A DNA stretch of 64,000 nucleotides from Norana najaformis (taxonomy: Eukaryota > Annelida > Clitellata > Crassiclitellata > Hormogastridae). Shown one piece after another: positions 1-47,076 of this stretch. The notes under the pieces are model-generated. The model searched no databases, was not told the DNA's origin, and worked only from the letters and a program-made list of their open reading frames with translations. The position numbers and the translations under genes are program-made. The stretch lies in contig OZ029917.1 in NCBI GenBank assembly GCA_964023275.1, positions 24,406,005-24,470,004 of the forward strand, written 5' to 3'. Each line of letters opens with the position of its first letter. The first letter of the stretch is position 1.

Positions 1-1549
1 TACCGCCTGCAGGGCTCACCATTTAACACCAGTGATCAGCAGCTAAACGAATTCAATGAATAGTGAATCGAGAGAATAGAGACAATCGTTCGCTCGTGCC
101 ATTATGCCCGGATACAGCTGCTGTAATGTTGCAACAGCAACAAATTGCCCGGACTTAGTTGCGCAATCTGTAACTGGCTTTTTTCTGCAATAGAACATTT
201 ATATTGCGCCTTTTTAACCTCAGTTAGACGTTACATAATGTCTAGTCTGACCTGCCCCACAGCGCACAGTCAATCGATTGGCCAAAGACCTCAATTAAAA
301 AGTCCAGGCAAACGTTTCTGCGATCAATGCATACGACAGTGATTATCGTTATGCATATCGGGAGCTGTTTGTATCTATAAATGTGTGATCCGAATTGAAA
401 AACAGTGAAAATAACTGCTCCAATTATTAGCAGAATTTATAATATAAAAACCAATGCAGGTCGAAGTGAATTGTGGCTGATTATCTTTCACCCCAGACAA
501 CTAGGGTTCGATTCCGATGTATCATGTGTAGCTGAAACTTTGTGGCTGCTGACGATGAAAGGCGTAGGGATAGGTACGCTGTGTTTTTGGATCGTTTCTT
601 GCCGGGTTTCCTCTTGGGTCATTCATTCAATTATTCACTCAGAGCATTTATATAGCGCCCCTTCAAGATATATATTCAGAAGCGCTCCCATCAAGCCGCG
701 GCGAAAGAAAACAGTTTTGAATTGTTGGTTATAGGTGTATCTAGGATCCTTAGCTAGAAGGAAACTCAGGTTTAGAGGGAGGCCATTCCACGTAGAGGGC
801 CAAACCACTGAAAAGGCGAGACGTTGCAATATTGAAGGGCGTGCTAAAGAACAATTTCACCTCGGGCCGTGGAGCTAAGATTTCCGCGTTCCGCCAAACC
901 CGAAACTGGGCAACAAAGGTAAAGCAAGTAGGAAGATTCATCCCCAACTAGCATCGCCAGACAACATCGAACTCTTAAATTTGAAGCGCTGCGAAACTGG
1001 CAGCCAATGAAGCAGACGCCACGTCACGCATATAATGTGATACTGGTCAAACTGGGAAATGACACCAACAAGCCTTGAAGCTGCACGCAGCACGTGTTCA
1101 ATTTGCCATATTCACCCCAAAGGTAGGCCTGCAACTAACAATACAATAGTCAATCCTGTTGCCAAAGAAAGCACGGACAAGATATAATTGCAACACTGAA
1201 TGAAAGTGGACGAGAAATGACTCGCAGTTGGCGCAGCTCATTAAAGCACCCGTGCGACAGACAAGATTTACATGCTCCGAGAGAGTGAGTTTGAGTCAAG
1301 GACAATCCAAAGATTGCAAATGGAAGCGGAGAAGAAAATTTGAGGGGCTATGATCAAAGATTCTATTTTCCTAAGCTGCTGTCTAATACTATAAGATTGG
1401 AAGGATGGGGCGTCGATGGTTAGGTCGGAAGGTTTATGCTTTATTCGAAACAAATTTTCTAAAATGATTAGGACGGAGTTAGCGACGATTCTGGTTGATT
1501 TTATTATATTATTGATAAAATAAATGGATATTTTTATATTGTGGATAAA
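1..1549. repeat. 5' stretch: remnants of dispersed repeats, no exon found
   Basis: No slo exon or other gene is recognised. TATAGCGCC at 651-659 starts a roughly 800-bp stretch with wording such as gcagccaatgaagcaga near 993 that resembles long non-coding dispersed repeats seen elsewhere in the window. A B-box-like GGGTTCGATTCC at about 505-516 hints at a tRNA-derived SINE. Confidence 0.35.
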
Positions 1550-1554
1550 ATTGT

Positions 1555-3125
1555 CAACGCTAAAGAAAAGCTATTTGAATTTGCGAAAACTTTGGGTATC
1601 GAAAACCTGCCTATAATCCCACATTTACCGAATGCAAAGGTAACAGCAAACTTCATGCTAATGTTGACAAACTGGTTACGTTATACGCACTGTTGGATGT
1701 AAGTGAAGCTAAATTTCCACAATATGCCGCAGTCAACCTCTCCCGCATGTCCCCAATTCTATTAGTGTAATTAATGCTGATGAATGTAGTAGATGCTTGT
1801 GTGTCTCACTTGATAGAAGCGACCATTTTCCTTGAAAACTGGTAAATGTTTACTTTTCGTGCCATCATAGTAACTCTGAATTCACTGTTAAACTAGGCAA
1901 CTGTTTGGGTTTTATCGAAAGTCTATTGTATTCTTCTTGGTGACATAAATTTTACTTGTGCAGCTGAGTACGCTGGTTTTCTGTATTGTTAGTTGGTTCT
2001 TGATAGAATTCTGTTTTGCATTGTGATGATTTCTGCCAAGACTCCGAATGAAAGTCTTAATACAGTTTCGCTCATTGACCATTATTTTGTTTCCAACTCC
2101 GTTCGATGATGTCTTAATAAAATTGTTAATACTGACTTTGGTGCCAATTTAAGTGTTCATAGAGGTTTATGGCCCAATTCGATTTCTCTGGTCACCTCCT
2201 GCTTTTACAGCTCCCGAAGACACGCAGAGGGTGGAATCTCCAACGATTCTTCTGGCAATGGAACAAGACATTTTGCCGGGGTATTATGAAGCCACTACAG
2301 TGCAGCTGTTGAACGTACCAGATCTAAACCAGAAGACAAATGGCGAACATTGTGTCGTTGAATGCAATGAAAACATGTACAATTTGATGATCATACTGCT
2401 AAATAATTCCTCCCTTAATTCTGTTCTTAGAACTTCAAAGCATTCTTTGAAGCCCCATTGGAATGAGGAACTTTATTGCCTTAAAGACAATGCTAATTTT
2501 AGCTCGATATGCGGATGTCTGCTGGCCGGCCACTGACTGGCAAGATGCATCGTGTTAAATGTTCATCTAAACTGAAATACAAATTAGCAATTACAATATA
2601 TATGAACTTTGAAAGTCGACATATTGACGAACACTTTCTAAACAAACACCCATCGCAATTTTGCAAAAACTGGGAATTCAGAATTTCGTCGTAATGTTTC
2701 AAAAAGATTTCATTCAGCGGCTATCTTATTGACGATGATATCGCAGATAAATTTGCTGATAATGTCGTGATATGCATAATAATCTGGATGAACGTCCAGA
2801 TGTTCATCCCTAATGTTACCTCGGAGCTTTAGAAAAAACAATGTTTCTATCTTTGACATTTGCCAGTAGGTGACGGTTGAAAATGTCCAGGCCTCCAGAG
2901 CAAAGCTGTACCTAGATAAGTCTATGGCCCAGAAGATTGTGTGCTGTACATCTGATCTATGCCCATCTCTGCTTAGTAACTGTGCTTGCGCAGTTCTCTA
3001 GGATAATTGTTACTCACCATTATGTGCCGTCTGGGTTTGGTCATGGCATTGTTGTACCTCTAATTAAGGATAAAACTCAAAATCAAAACGATGTAGATAA
3101 TTATCGTGTCATCACACAAAACAAA
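1555..3125 (+). mobile_element. Degraded non-LTR retrotransposon (endonuclease to RT start)
   Basis: Conserved LINE pieces appear in the correct order but in shifting frames: LGDINFTC near 1936-1960 and LIDHYFVSNS near 2070-2106 (endonuclease), LKPHWNEEL near 2450-2471, SAGRPLTGKMH near 2517, IADKFADNVVIC near 2740, then HHYVPSGFGHGIVVPLIKDK and NDVDNYRVIT at 3012-3116 (start of reverse transcriptase). Several stops and frameshifts show it is dead, and it is cut off before the RT catalytic motifs. Confidence 0.75.
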
Positions 3126-3733
3126 TAAACAGATGGTAGTCTATTTTGTGTGTTTCTTTGTTTACCTCAATACTGTGTGCCTTCATCATGAGGTTTTGTC
3201 TGTGTCGGCGTCAATGTCTCTTTGTCTTTTTCTATGTATGCGTGTTTGTGTGTCTGTCTTGTTCTAAAAACTTTTGAGCTATGAGGTAAATTAATTTTAA
3301 GTCGACACAAAATGCCAGGCAGTTTTTTTATTATATTGTAATTTTCAATCTAAAAAGTCTTGATAAACGTTTTTAGTGTTAATGGCTTTTCAGCGAGGCA
3401 GTGGAAACTTGCGAGAATTGGGCGAGCAGTACAACTCAACAGGTCGACCTGGCTTTCAACATTTTCTTCATGGTTTATTTTTTTATTCGGGTAAGTTATT
3501 GTCTCACAAATGGTCTTCATCGAGGCTGTCTTCGGGTCGCTCTACTGGCAATAATATAAATTAGAATTCTTGCTTGCTACATAGATCAATTTGAAGGTAT
3601 TTTATAGTGTCATTGCCTTACGTACTAATGATCACTACTATGTAAATTCATCTGTCGATATCTGGATGCAGTATGTCATTATACAGTTGTCCGAATTGAA
3701 CTGCTGTGGGATCAGACGACTTCAAATGTAACG

Positions 3734-3817
<84 letters not shown>
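3734..3817. repeat. (TAA)n microsatellite
   Basis: About 28 TAA units. The downstream flank to 3930 is TTG/TTA-rich. ORFs of poly-Asn or poly-Ile here are artefacts of the repeat. Confidence 0.98.
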
Positions 3818-4029
3818 TGGGGTATCACAATAATGTTGATATTTTGATGATGCCGATGATGATAACGACTTATTATTATTATTGTTGCTGTTGTTTTTGT
3901 TGTTGTTGTTATTATTGCTATTGTTACTGACATTACCTAATTAAGCTTATAATTTCATAATTTCTTCAATACCGTTCTTCAGTTTACATTGTCTTAAGCT
4001 ACTCTGTTGTCTTCTTACTTCTATTGCAG

Positions 4030-40376
<36,347 letters not shown>

Positions 40377-40595
40377 ACACGAAAAGTTGAACAGAGCCGT
40401 TAAATTTAACGACTGATTGAATTCCTGATTACCTATGTTCTTATAATATGCCATTAAAACGTTGATTCCTGTCTATACTTTCTTTTCTTGGTATTAGCGA
40501 GAATCGAAGTTTCCTTTCTGTAAAATTAAGACTGTAATGTCATATGGGCCACGAATATAATACAATTTAATACAACGTTAAGGGAATTGAAGATA

Positions 40596-40699
40596 GCCTG
40601 GTCCTTAAATTATATTAACCTGGTCCTTAAATTAAATTAGCCTTGTCCTTAAATTAAACTAGCCTGGTCCTTAAAATAAATTAGCATCGTCCTTAAATT
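40596..40699. repeat. 26-bp tandem repeat, about 4 copies
   Basis: Units of the form gcctggtccttaaattaaatta, imperfect, in the likely slo 3' untranslated region or just past it. Confidence 0.9.
40675..40680 (+). terminator. Candidate slo polyadenylation signal
   Basis: AATAAA about 300 bases past the slo stop codon. It lies inside a short tandem repeat of a CTGGTCCTTAAATTAAATTAG-like unit, so it may be fortuitous. Confidence 0.3.
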
Positions 40700-40974
40700 T
40701 GAACGTAAAACCCACCTTTAAGAAGCTTCAGATCTCGTATGTCATTTAACGCAACGTGCCAGATACTGACTGTTGATGACTTTCAGAAGACAAAATCTCT
40801 TAATGGCCGAAACCATGGTGGCCAGAACATCCACATACATAAATTGTCTGGTTTTAGGCAATCTTCACTTTTTGGCCAGACTGGATTGATGTTTGTGAAG
40901 CCTACGATGTAGAAATTCAGTGAAAACTCGGTGATGCATTTGATCCGGCACTACGTTGTCGAGTATTCGTAGAT

Positions 40975-41125
40975 AAGAAGAGGATGACTAGGAGGAAGAG
41001 TAGGAGGTGGAGGAGGAAGAAGACGAGGAAGAGGTGGAGGAGAGAGAAGAAGAAGAGGAAGAGGAAGAAGAAAAGGAGGCGGTGGAGGAGGAAGACAAAG
41101 AAGAAGAGACGGAGAAAAAAGTAGT
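40975..41125. repeat. Purine-rich GAGGAA tract
   Basis: About 150 bp of gagga/agaag, low complexity, intergenic. Leu/Phe/Pro-rich minus-strand ORFs are artefacts. Confidence 0.9.
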
Positions 41126-41199
41126 ACCTTAAGCCCTGCGAAGCAGTCATGGGAATGAATGGTTAGCGAGTTCATTTTTCTTAGCCTCGGCATATGACA

Positions 41200-41376
41200 G
41201 TGGGTGGCCAATCCTCTTCCTCCGCCAGGGAAAATATATTCATTTATAGCATTGCTTGCTAGAGGACGCAAGTGGAGAAGAAACCTCTTTCTGCCCTGGC
41301 CGGGATTTGAACTCCTGGCCTCTGAGCTGACAGTTCAGAACGCTAATCACAAGACTGGCTCACCCATCATAGATAA
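41200..41376 (-). mobile_element. tRNA-derived SINE, minus strand
   Basis: Read on the minus strand from 41376: GGTGAGCCAGTCTTGTGATT (A-box region), a TCTGA/TCAGA stem, and GAGTTCAAATCCCGG (B-box). A non-tRNA tail continues to about 41200. The loop is 9 bases, so not a functional tRNA. Confidence 0.55.
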
Positions 41377-42175
41377 AGTTGATGGTTTAAGCTAAGAAGA
41401 GGCCATGCGATGATTGTTTGTCGTTGCTTTGAAGAATGTGCAAGAGAGGCCTCGTACTTTCTAGAACAGAAATCGTTTTCCTTGGCTTAGAAGAAAGCAA
41501 AGTCGTTCAAAGTCATTCATCCAGTCGACAGAGAGAGATGCGAGGTCTTGACCTTTAACCTGTTTATAATTTACCTGCGCAGCCGTAAAACTCGGCTCGT
41601 GCGTTTTTCTTGGCTCAGTTTAACACCGAAGCCGCATATCTCTCGCAGTAGAAGCCTTCGAGGCAACTTGCAGATACTGACTGGTCCGTGGAAGGGTCTG
41701 TCGGTGGAGGCTGCGTGCGTCTTGAGGCAGACACGTGCTTCGTTCCACTGAGGTTTAATGCTCTGCGCTCGACGAAGCGACGTGCACAGGCTAAAATTAA
41801 ACACAGTTTCTGCGAATGGTGCCTCGGCTGATGCCGCGGCTGCTGCTGCTGCTGGTGTTCATGCAAACCCCGCGCGGTGGAAGCTCGGCATTATCTGCGA
41901 GCGGCCTGCGATGCCTGAATGTCAGCGACGGTTGGGATAGGGAGGTGGAATCGCAGCAGTAAACTAGTGCAACTGACGATCGAGAGGAAGGCAGAGAGGG
42001 GAGAGGAAGAAGGAGGTAGAAGGCCGTGCCATGGGGAGGGAGGTGCAAAACTCTTGACTCGGAGATGTTGTATTTAAGCATTTTGTCTAATCAGGCTCTG
42101 ACGTCAATCGACAAACGAACGTTTGGTGCCCGCAGAACAAAGATGCTATTTATGCCTCAAAGACAGAACCATACA

Positions 42176-43806
42176 AGCACAGAGACAGAGAGACAGAGAG
42201 ACAGAGAGGCACAGAGAGGCACAGAGACAGAGTGGCACAGATACAGAGAGGCACAGAGACAGAGTGGCACAGAGACAGAGTGGCACAGAGATAGAGAGGC
42301 ACAGAGAGGCACAGAGACAGAGAGGCACAGAGACAGAGTGGCACAGAGACAGAGTGGCACAGAGACAGAGTGGCACAGAGATAGAGAGGCACAGAGAGGC
42401 ACAGAGACAGAGAGGCACAGAGACAGAGAGGCACAGAGACAGAGTGGCACAGAGACAGAGAGGTACAGAGACAGAGAGACACAGAGACAGAGAGGCACAG
42501 ATACAGATAGGCACAGAGACAGAGAGGCACAGAGACAGAGACACAGAGACAGAGTGGCACAGAGACAGAGAGGCACAGAGACATAGTGGCACAGAGACAG
42601 AGAGACACAGAGACAGAGAGTCACAGAGACAGAGAGACACAGAGACAGAGAGGCACAGAGACAGAGTGGCACAGAGACAGAGAGACACAGAGACAGAGAG
42701 TCACAGAGACAGAGAGGCACAGAGACAGAGAGGCACAGAGACATAGTGGCACAGAGACAGAGTGGTACAGAGACAGAGAGGCACAGAGACAGAGAGACAC
42801 AGAGACAGAGTGGCACAGAGACAGAGAGGCACAGAGACATAGTGGCACAGAGACAGAGAGGCACAGAGAGACACAGAGACAGAGAGGCACAGAGACAGAG
42901 TGGCACAGAGACAGAGAGACACAGAGACAGAGAGTCACAGAGACAGAGAGGCACAGAGACAGAGAGGCACAGAGACAGAGTGGCACAGAGACAGAGAGGC
43001 ACAGAGAGACACAGACAGAGTGGCACAGATACAGAGAGGCACAGAGACAGAGTGGCACAGAGACAGAGTGGCACAGAGATAGAGAGGCACAGAGAGGCAC
43101 AGAGACAGAGAGGCACAGAGACAGAGAGGCACAGAGACAGAGTGGCACAGAGACAGAGAGGTACAGAGACAGAGAGACACAGAGACAGAGAGGCACAGAT
43201 ACAGAGAGGCATAGAGACAGAGAGGCACAGAGACAGAGACACAGAGACAGAGTGGCACAGAGACAGAGAGGCACAGATACATAGTGGCACAGAGACAGAG
43301 AGGCACAGAGAGACACAGAGACAGAGAGGCACATAGACAGAGTGGCACAGAGACAGAGAGACACAGAGACAGAGAGTCACAGAGACAGAGAGGCACAGAG
43401 ACAGAGAGGCACAGAGACATAGTGGCACAGAGACAGAGAGGCACAGAGAGACACAGAGACAGAGTGGCACAGATACAGAGAGGCACAGAGACAGAGTGGC
43501 ACAGAGACAGAGTGGCACAGAGATAGAGAGGCACAGAGAGGCACATAGACAGAGAGGCACAGAGACAGAGAGGCACAGAGACAGAGTGGCACAGAGACAG
43601 AGAGGTACAGAGACAGAGAGACACAGAGACAGAGAGACACAGATACAGAGAGGCACAGAGACAGAGAGGCACAGAGACAGAGACACAGAGACAGAGTGGC
43701 ACAGAGACAGAGATGCACAGAGAGACAGAGAGGCACAGAGACAGAGTGGCACAGAGACAGAGAGACACAGAGACAGAGAGTCACAGAGACAGAGAGGCAC
43801 AGAGAA
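42176..43806. repeat. 16-bp-unit minisatellite, 1.6 kb, with higher-order structure
   Basis: Basic unit GGCACAGAGACAGAGT or GGCACAGAGACAGAGA (16 bp) with point variants and deleted units. A marker variant, gagatagagaggcacagaga, occurs near 42287, 42377, 43075 and 43519, and the roughly 190 bp after 42379 and after 43077 match almost perfectly, so blocks were copied. Because 16 is not divisible by three and no unit holds a stop, all three frames on both strands stay open; ORFs up to 661 codons are spurious. Confidence 0.98.
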
Positions 43807-44429
43807 ATGCAAACACTGATAAAGTTTCAGAAACAACGGAAGCAGAAAGAAAATAGGCAACGTTAAAGCAGAGAGAAATATGAAATCAGCGCTACCAAGA
43901 GAAGACGAAACAGATACAAAGGCAGAGAGTGGAAGCGAGAGGGATATATAGAGAACAGTAAGCGAGAGGGAAGAGACATACCTAAAGAAGTACAGACAAA
44001 GGAACGAGAGGTCTTTCATCAGAAAGTTGTTCCATTTGGAGCTCCTTGTTGCGACCTCTACAGGAAAATAATGAAATCTTTGTAGTAAGCGGAACAGTTT
44101 GGGTAGACTGCATAAGATAACAAGGCTAAAGCCGTCATGCATCCATTAAAACCAAGCAAGTTGAAGCAACTAACAAGTAGTGCGACCCTCACCTTAACTT
44201 GTTGTATGCCTAGTTTAACGTCACAGAATATTGCTACAGGATTATACAGCCAGAAAATATGAATTCCCATCAACGCACACATTACAGCAGAACAAAGTAA
44301 ATCAAATTTTATAAGGATTAACACAAAATAGCGAATTTTTAAACCCACTAGCAACTGATCCTGCAAAAATCGTCGATTGTGAACTGTTGTGAACACTTCT
44401 CTTTCGCAAATCATATCCTGATTCTTACT

Positions 44430-44640
44430 CTTTCCCTTATCTCTCTTTCTGCTCCAATCCCAAACACCAGCTTCCGTAGCCATCAGACTGTCTGCCTGCC
44501 TGACTCTTGGATCTTCACCTCAAACCGATTCTGACCCTTCCTGCCTATTGATTTTGATTTGACTGAGCGCCTGCGAATAAGCTTGTTCCCGCTATTTAGC
44601 TTTTGTTGGGCGCTGTAGAAATCTCGAGCTTACGATTACG
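44430..44640 (-). repeat. Dispersed repeat family A, minus copy
   Basis: The reverse complement gives tttctacagcgcccaacaaa, acaagcttattcgcaggcgc, tcagtcaaatcaaaatcaat and tgaagatccaagagtcaggc, matching family A. Confidence 0.65.
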
Positions 44641-46260
44641 ATGTTGATAAATTGCCAGTTCAGTCGGTAGCATGGATTTGCATCCCTTGCGGGCCGATCT
44701 GCTAGTTCGCGATTTGAACCGGATAATTATATGACTGAGCTGTTGGTGCTCAAGGCTGAATTATTGACTTTTAAGTTCAACTTGATTCAATCTAATCCTG
44801 CGTCTAACGCTACGTGTCTCACACAGAAACTTTTCGGCCGAAGATAAAAGCTGGCAACTGAACACCTTTCTAGTAACCGAATTTGATTCGATAATCACAT
44901 GCTGGCCCCAGAGGAATGTCGTTCTGAGTTGGCTAGATAGCAGAATATTTCCAGCAACGGCGCCTTTTCAAGTATTAACAACGCTCGGCACTTCTTAATT
45001 TAACAGTGCCAAGCAACTACATGTTATTTAGGATGTGGTTCACATTTATGTAATGTAACTGAATATTTATATAGCGCCACTTTAAGGACACTCCTTAGTG
45101 CTGCTCTCAAGTCTAGCAAAAAATGCAGACAAACAGATGCATCTTGTAAATTGACGGTATAAACAACTGACATTGAATTTAACAAGTAAGAGATTTAAGA
45201 TTCTGTTCATACAGTGAACGATTATTATGTACCTTTTACCATGCGTTTCTCAACTTTCCTACTTGCTAACGTTTTTCGTTTACCCTAAGCCGCAGTTGTT
45301 CAGACCGGTGTAAGCAGCGTTTTTGTGAGGTTCCTGAACGGAGCTACATAATTACTCTGAGACAAAACATGCAGTGGTTCTGAGAAGAAGGGTCATAAGG
45401 TTAAATAAGATCTCGGCTGATGCATAAACACGATGTGAAGAGGTGAAACAGCCGCAGAGGCAACAGTCAGACGCGATGCCAAAGTGATTTATGGCGCAGA
45501 TGCCTGATAGAGCGGCATCCAGGGTTAATTCATTCCGTGAAGGTCGTCTGCAGTAACAGATTCTTTTTTGAACAACCCATCCGAAAGCATACACAAATCT
45601 TCACTGCACTAAATACATGCATACAGTAGATAAAGGCGCATGAAAATGTGTTATTTACTTACTTACTTGATTTGTTTATTTTTTAACTTTGGATTTAGCC
45701 AATTTCTATTTGTAATTCTAAGTTTTACTTCTAAACTAAAACGCTGTTTCTGCTTTTGTTTACTATTGTAAGCTTGATTTCTAATGTTTAATGTAAATAA
45801 AACATAGAGTATGAGAACTTCAATGTCAAGACCAAAAATCAAGGCTGTAGTACATCACATTCAGCATGACCTACCAGACACTCTTAGTCTATCGAGTCCT
45901 GACTGCCCTTGGCTTCGTAATTGCTGCCTAGAGGGCGGATTTGAAGAGGCTTATGGATAAACCCGTTAATGTTAGGCTATCGTTAACGTCAGCCCACCAG
46001 CCCATAGAAGTAAATCATATCGAGTAACGCTAAAAGCCGAAGTTCCCTCGTACAGCAGGGGGTCCCAGACGCAGCTGGTCTTTGAGAGCCAGCCTTACCT
46101 GAGAAGCCACTTTTGGCACCGTTGCCTGTAAGCCGAACCAAGCCAGGCAGCGTACAGGTAGCACTCGCAGAGCGGCGCCTCAAGTGGCATCGCAGCAGCA
46201 GCTGCTTCGAGAATGCTAGTCTATTTTCGGCTAGGCTAGTCCAAGACAGAAGGCATCTCT
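44641..46260. other. Intergenic stretch upstream of the myosin promoter
   Basis: No gene was recognised. TATAGCGCC occurs at 45070-45078, suggesting another dispersed-repeat end. E-boxes CAGCTG at 46072 and 46199 lie within 200 bp of the TATA box. Confidence 0.4.
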
Positions 46261-46312
46261 TATAAAAAGGCCCGGCGAGTCTCCACATCGCTCGCAGAAA
46301 GGTTGCCGATCG
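46261..46312 (+). promoter_or_regulatory. Proposed myosin core promoter and non-coding exon 1
   Basis: TATAAAAAGG at 46261-46270 is a strong TATA box. Initiation would be expected near 46290. A GTAAGT donor follows at 46313, so the first exon would be only about 20-25 bases and non-coding. E-box CAGCTG sites lie upstream at 46072-46077 and 46199-46204. Splicing to 46787 or 46801 (both after CAG) would join it to the exon holding the start codon. The layout resembles muscle myosin promoters with a short untranslated exon. The transcription start is inferred. Confidence 0.6.
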
Positions 46313-46881
46313 GTAAGTAGCTTTGCTTCTTGTGAGAACGATATTTTGCATTTGAAGATTTCTAAATCGACTTTTCCAACTGTTACAACTGTTTGAACTG
46401 TTTCAACCCAGTTGCAGCATTTACTAATTTGCATCTAAAATGCGAGTTTAAAGAAAGGCTACGATACTTAATTAGCTTTTCTCTCTAAATATTTGTGTTT
46501 TGTAGCATCGTTTTACCGTCTGTTTGTCTATCTTTCTATCTGTCTGCCTGCTTGTTCCTGTCTTACTAACTGCGATAGAACTAGGACCTAATTCTACATT
46601 AGCGCACAATACCTCTTCGTCACCATCATTACATATTAATTTGGCAAAGAAGTCCAAATGCGTTGGTCATTAAAACAAAAGTAAGAAATTATATCTTTAA
46701 AAACTCGATTTCTTTCCTTATACTTACTTTTCAATGGCATTAATTAGCAATTGGTGAGTAAATGGAACTTGATTGATCTGATGCAGCTCGATCGACACAG
46801 CTCTTTTCTGCACCGAGGTGATCTCTTCCAGTTGGACGCCACTTCCGCTTTTTCGTCGGTTCCGTCGAACTCACTTCCAAG

Positions 46882-47076
46882 ATGGCTGGATTCTCGCCCG
46901 ATGACCCCGACTTCCAGTACCTAGCCGTGGACAGGAAGAAGCTCCTAGAGGAGCAGACGCAGCCTTTCGATGGTAAGAAGAACTGCTGGATTGTCGACCA
47001 CAGGGAGGGCTACCTCAAGGCCGAGATCATCAGCACCAAGGGCGATGACGTCACCGTGCTCACGGAGAAGAATGAG
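46882..47076 (+). CDS. Mhc: Mhc exon: start codon, N-terminal domain
   Basis: Starts [20 protein letters not shown], includes [13 protein letters not shown], ends TVLTEKNE. The ATG follows a clean untranslated leader with no closer in-frame ATG. The donor GTTGGA is unusual, but the phase joins the next exon exactly. Confidence 0.93.

Noticed and set aside
2153-2536. 127-codon ORF as a possible upstream slo exon
   Set aside because: No S0-S2 similarity. Its C-terminal part (LKPHWNEEL) fits a degraded LINE.
3706-3933. Poly-Asn and poly-Ile ORFs
   Set aside because: Direct translation of the TAA microsatellite.
42157-44142. 661-codon minus-strand ORF and other long ORFs on both strands
   Set aside because: They run through the stop-free 16-bp minisatellite. 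The sequence is low complexity in every frame and has no conserved domain.
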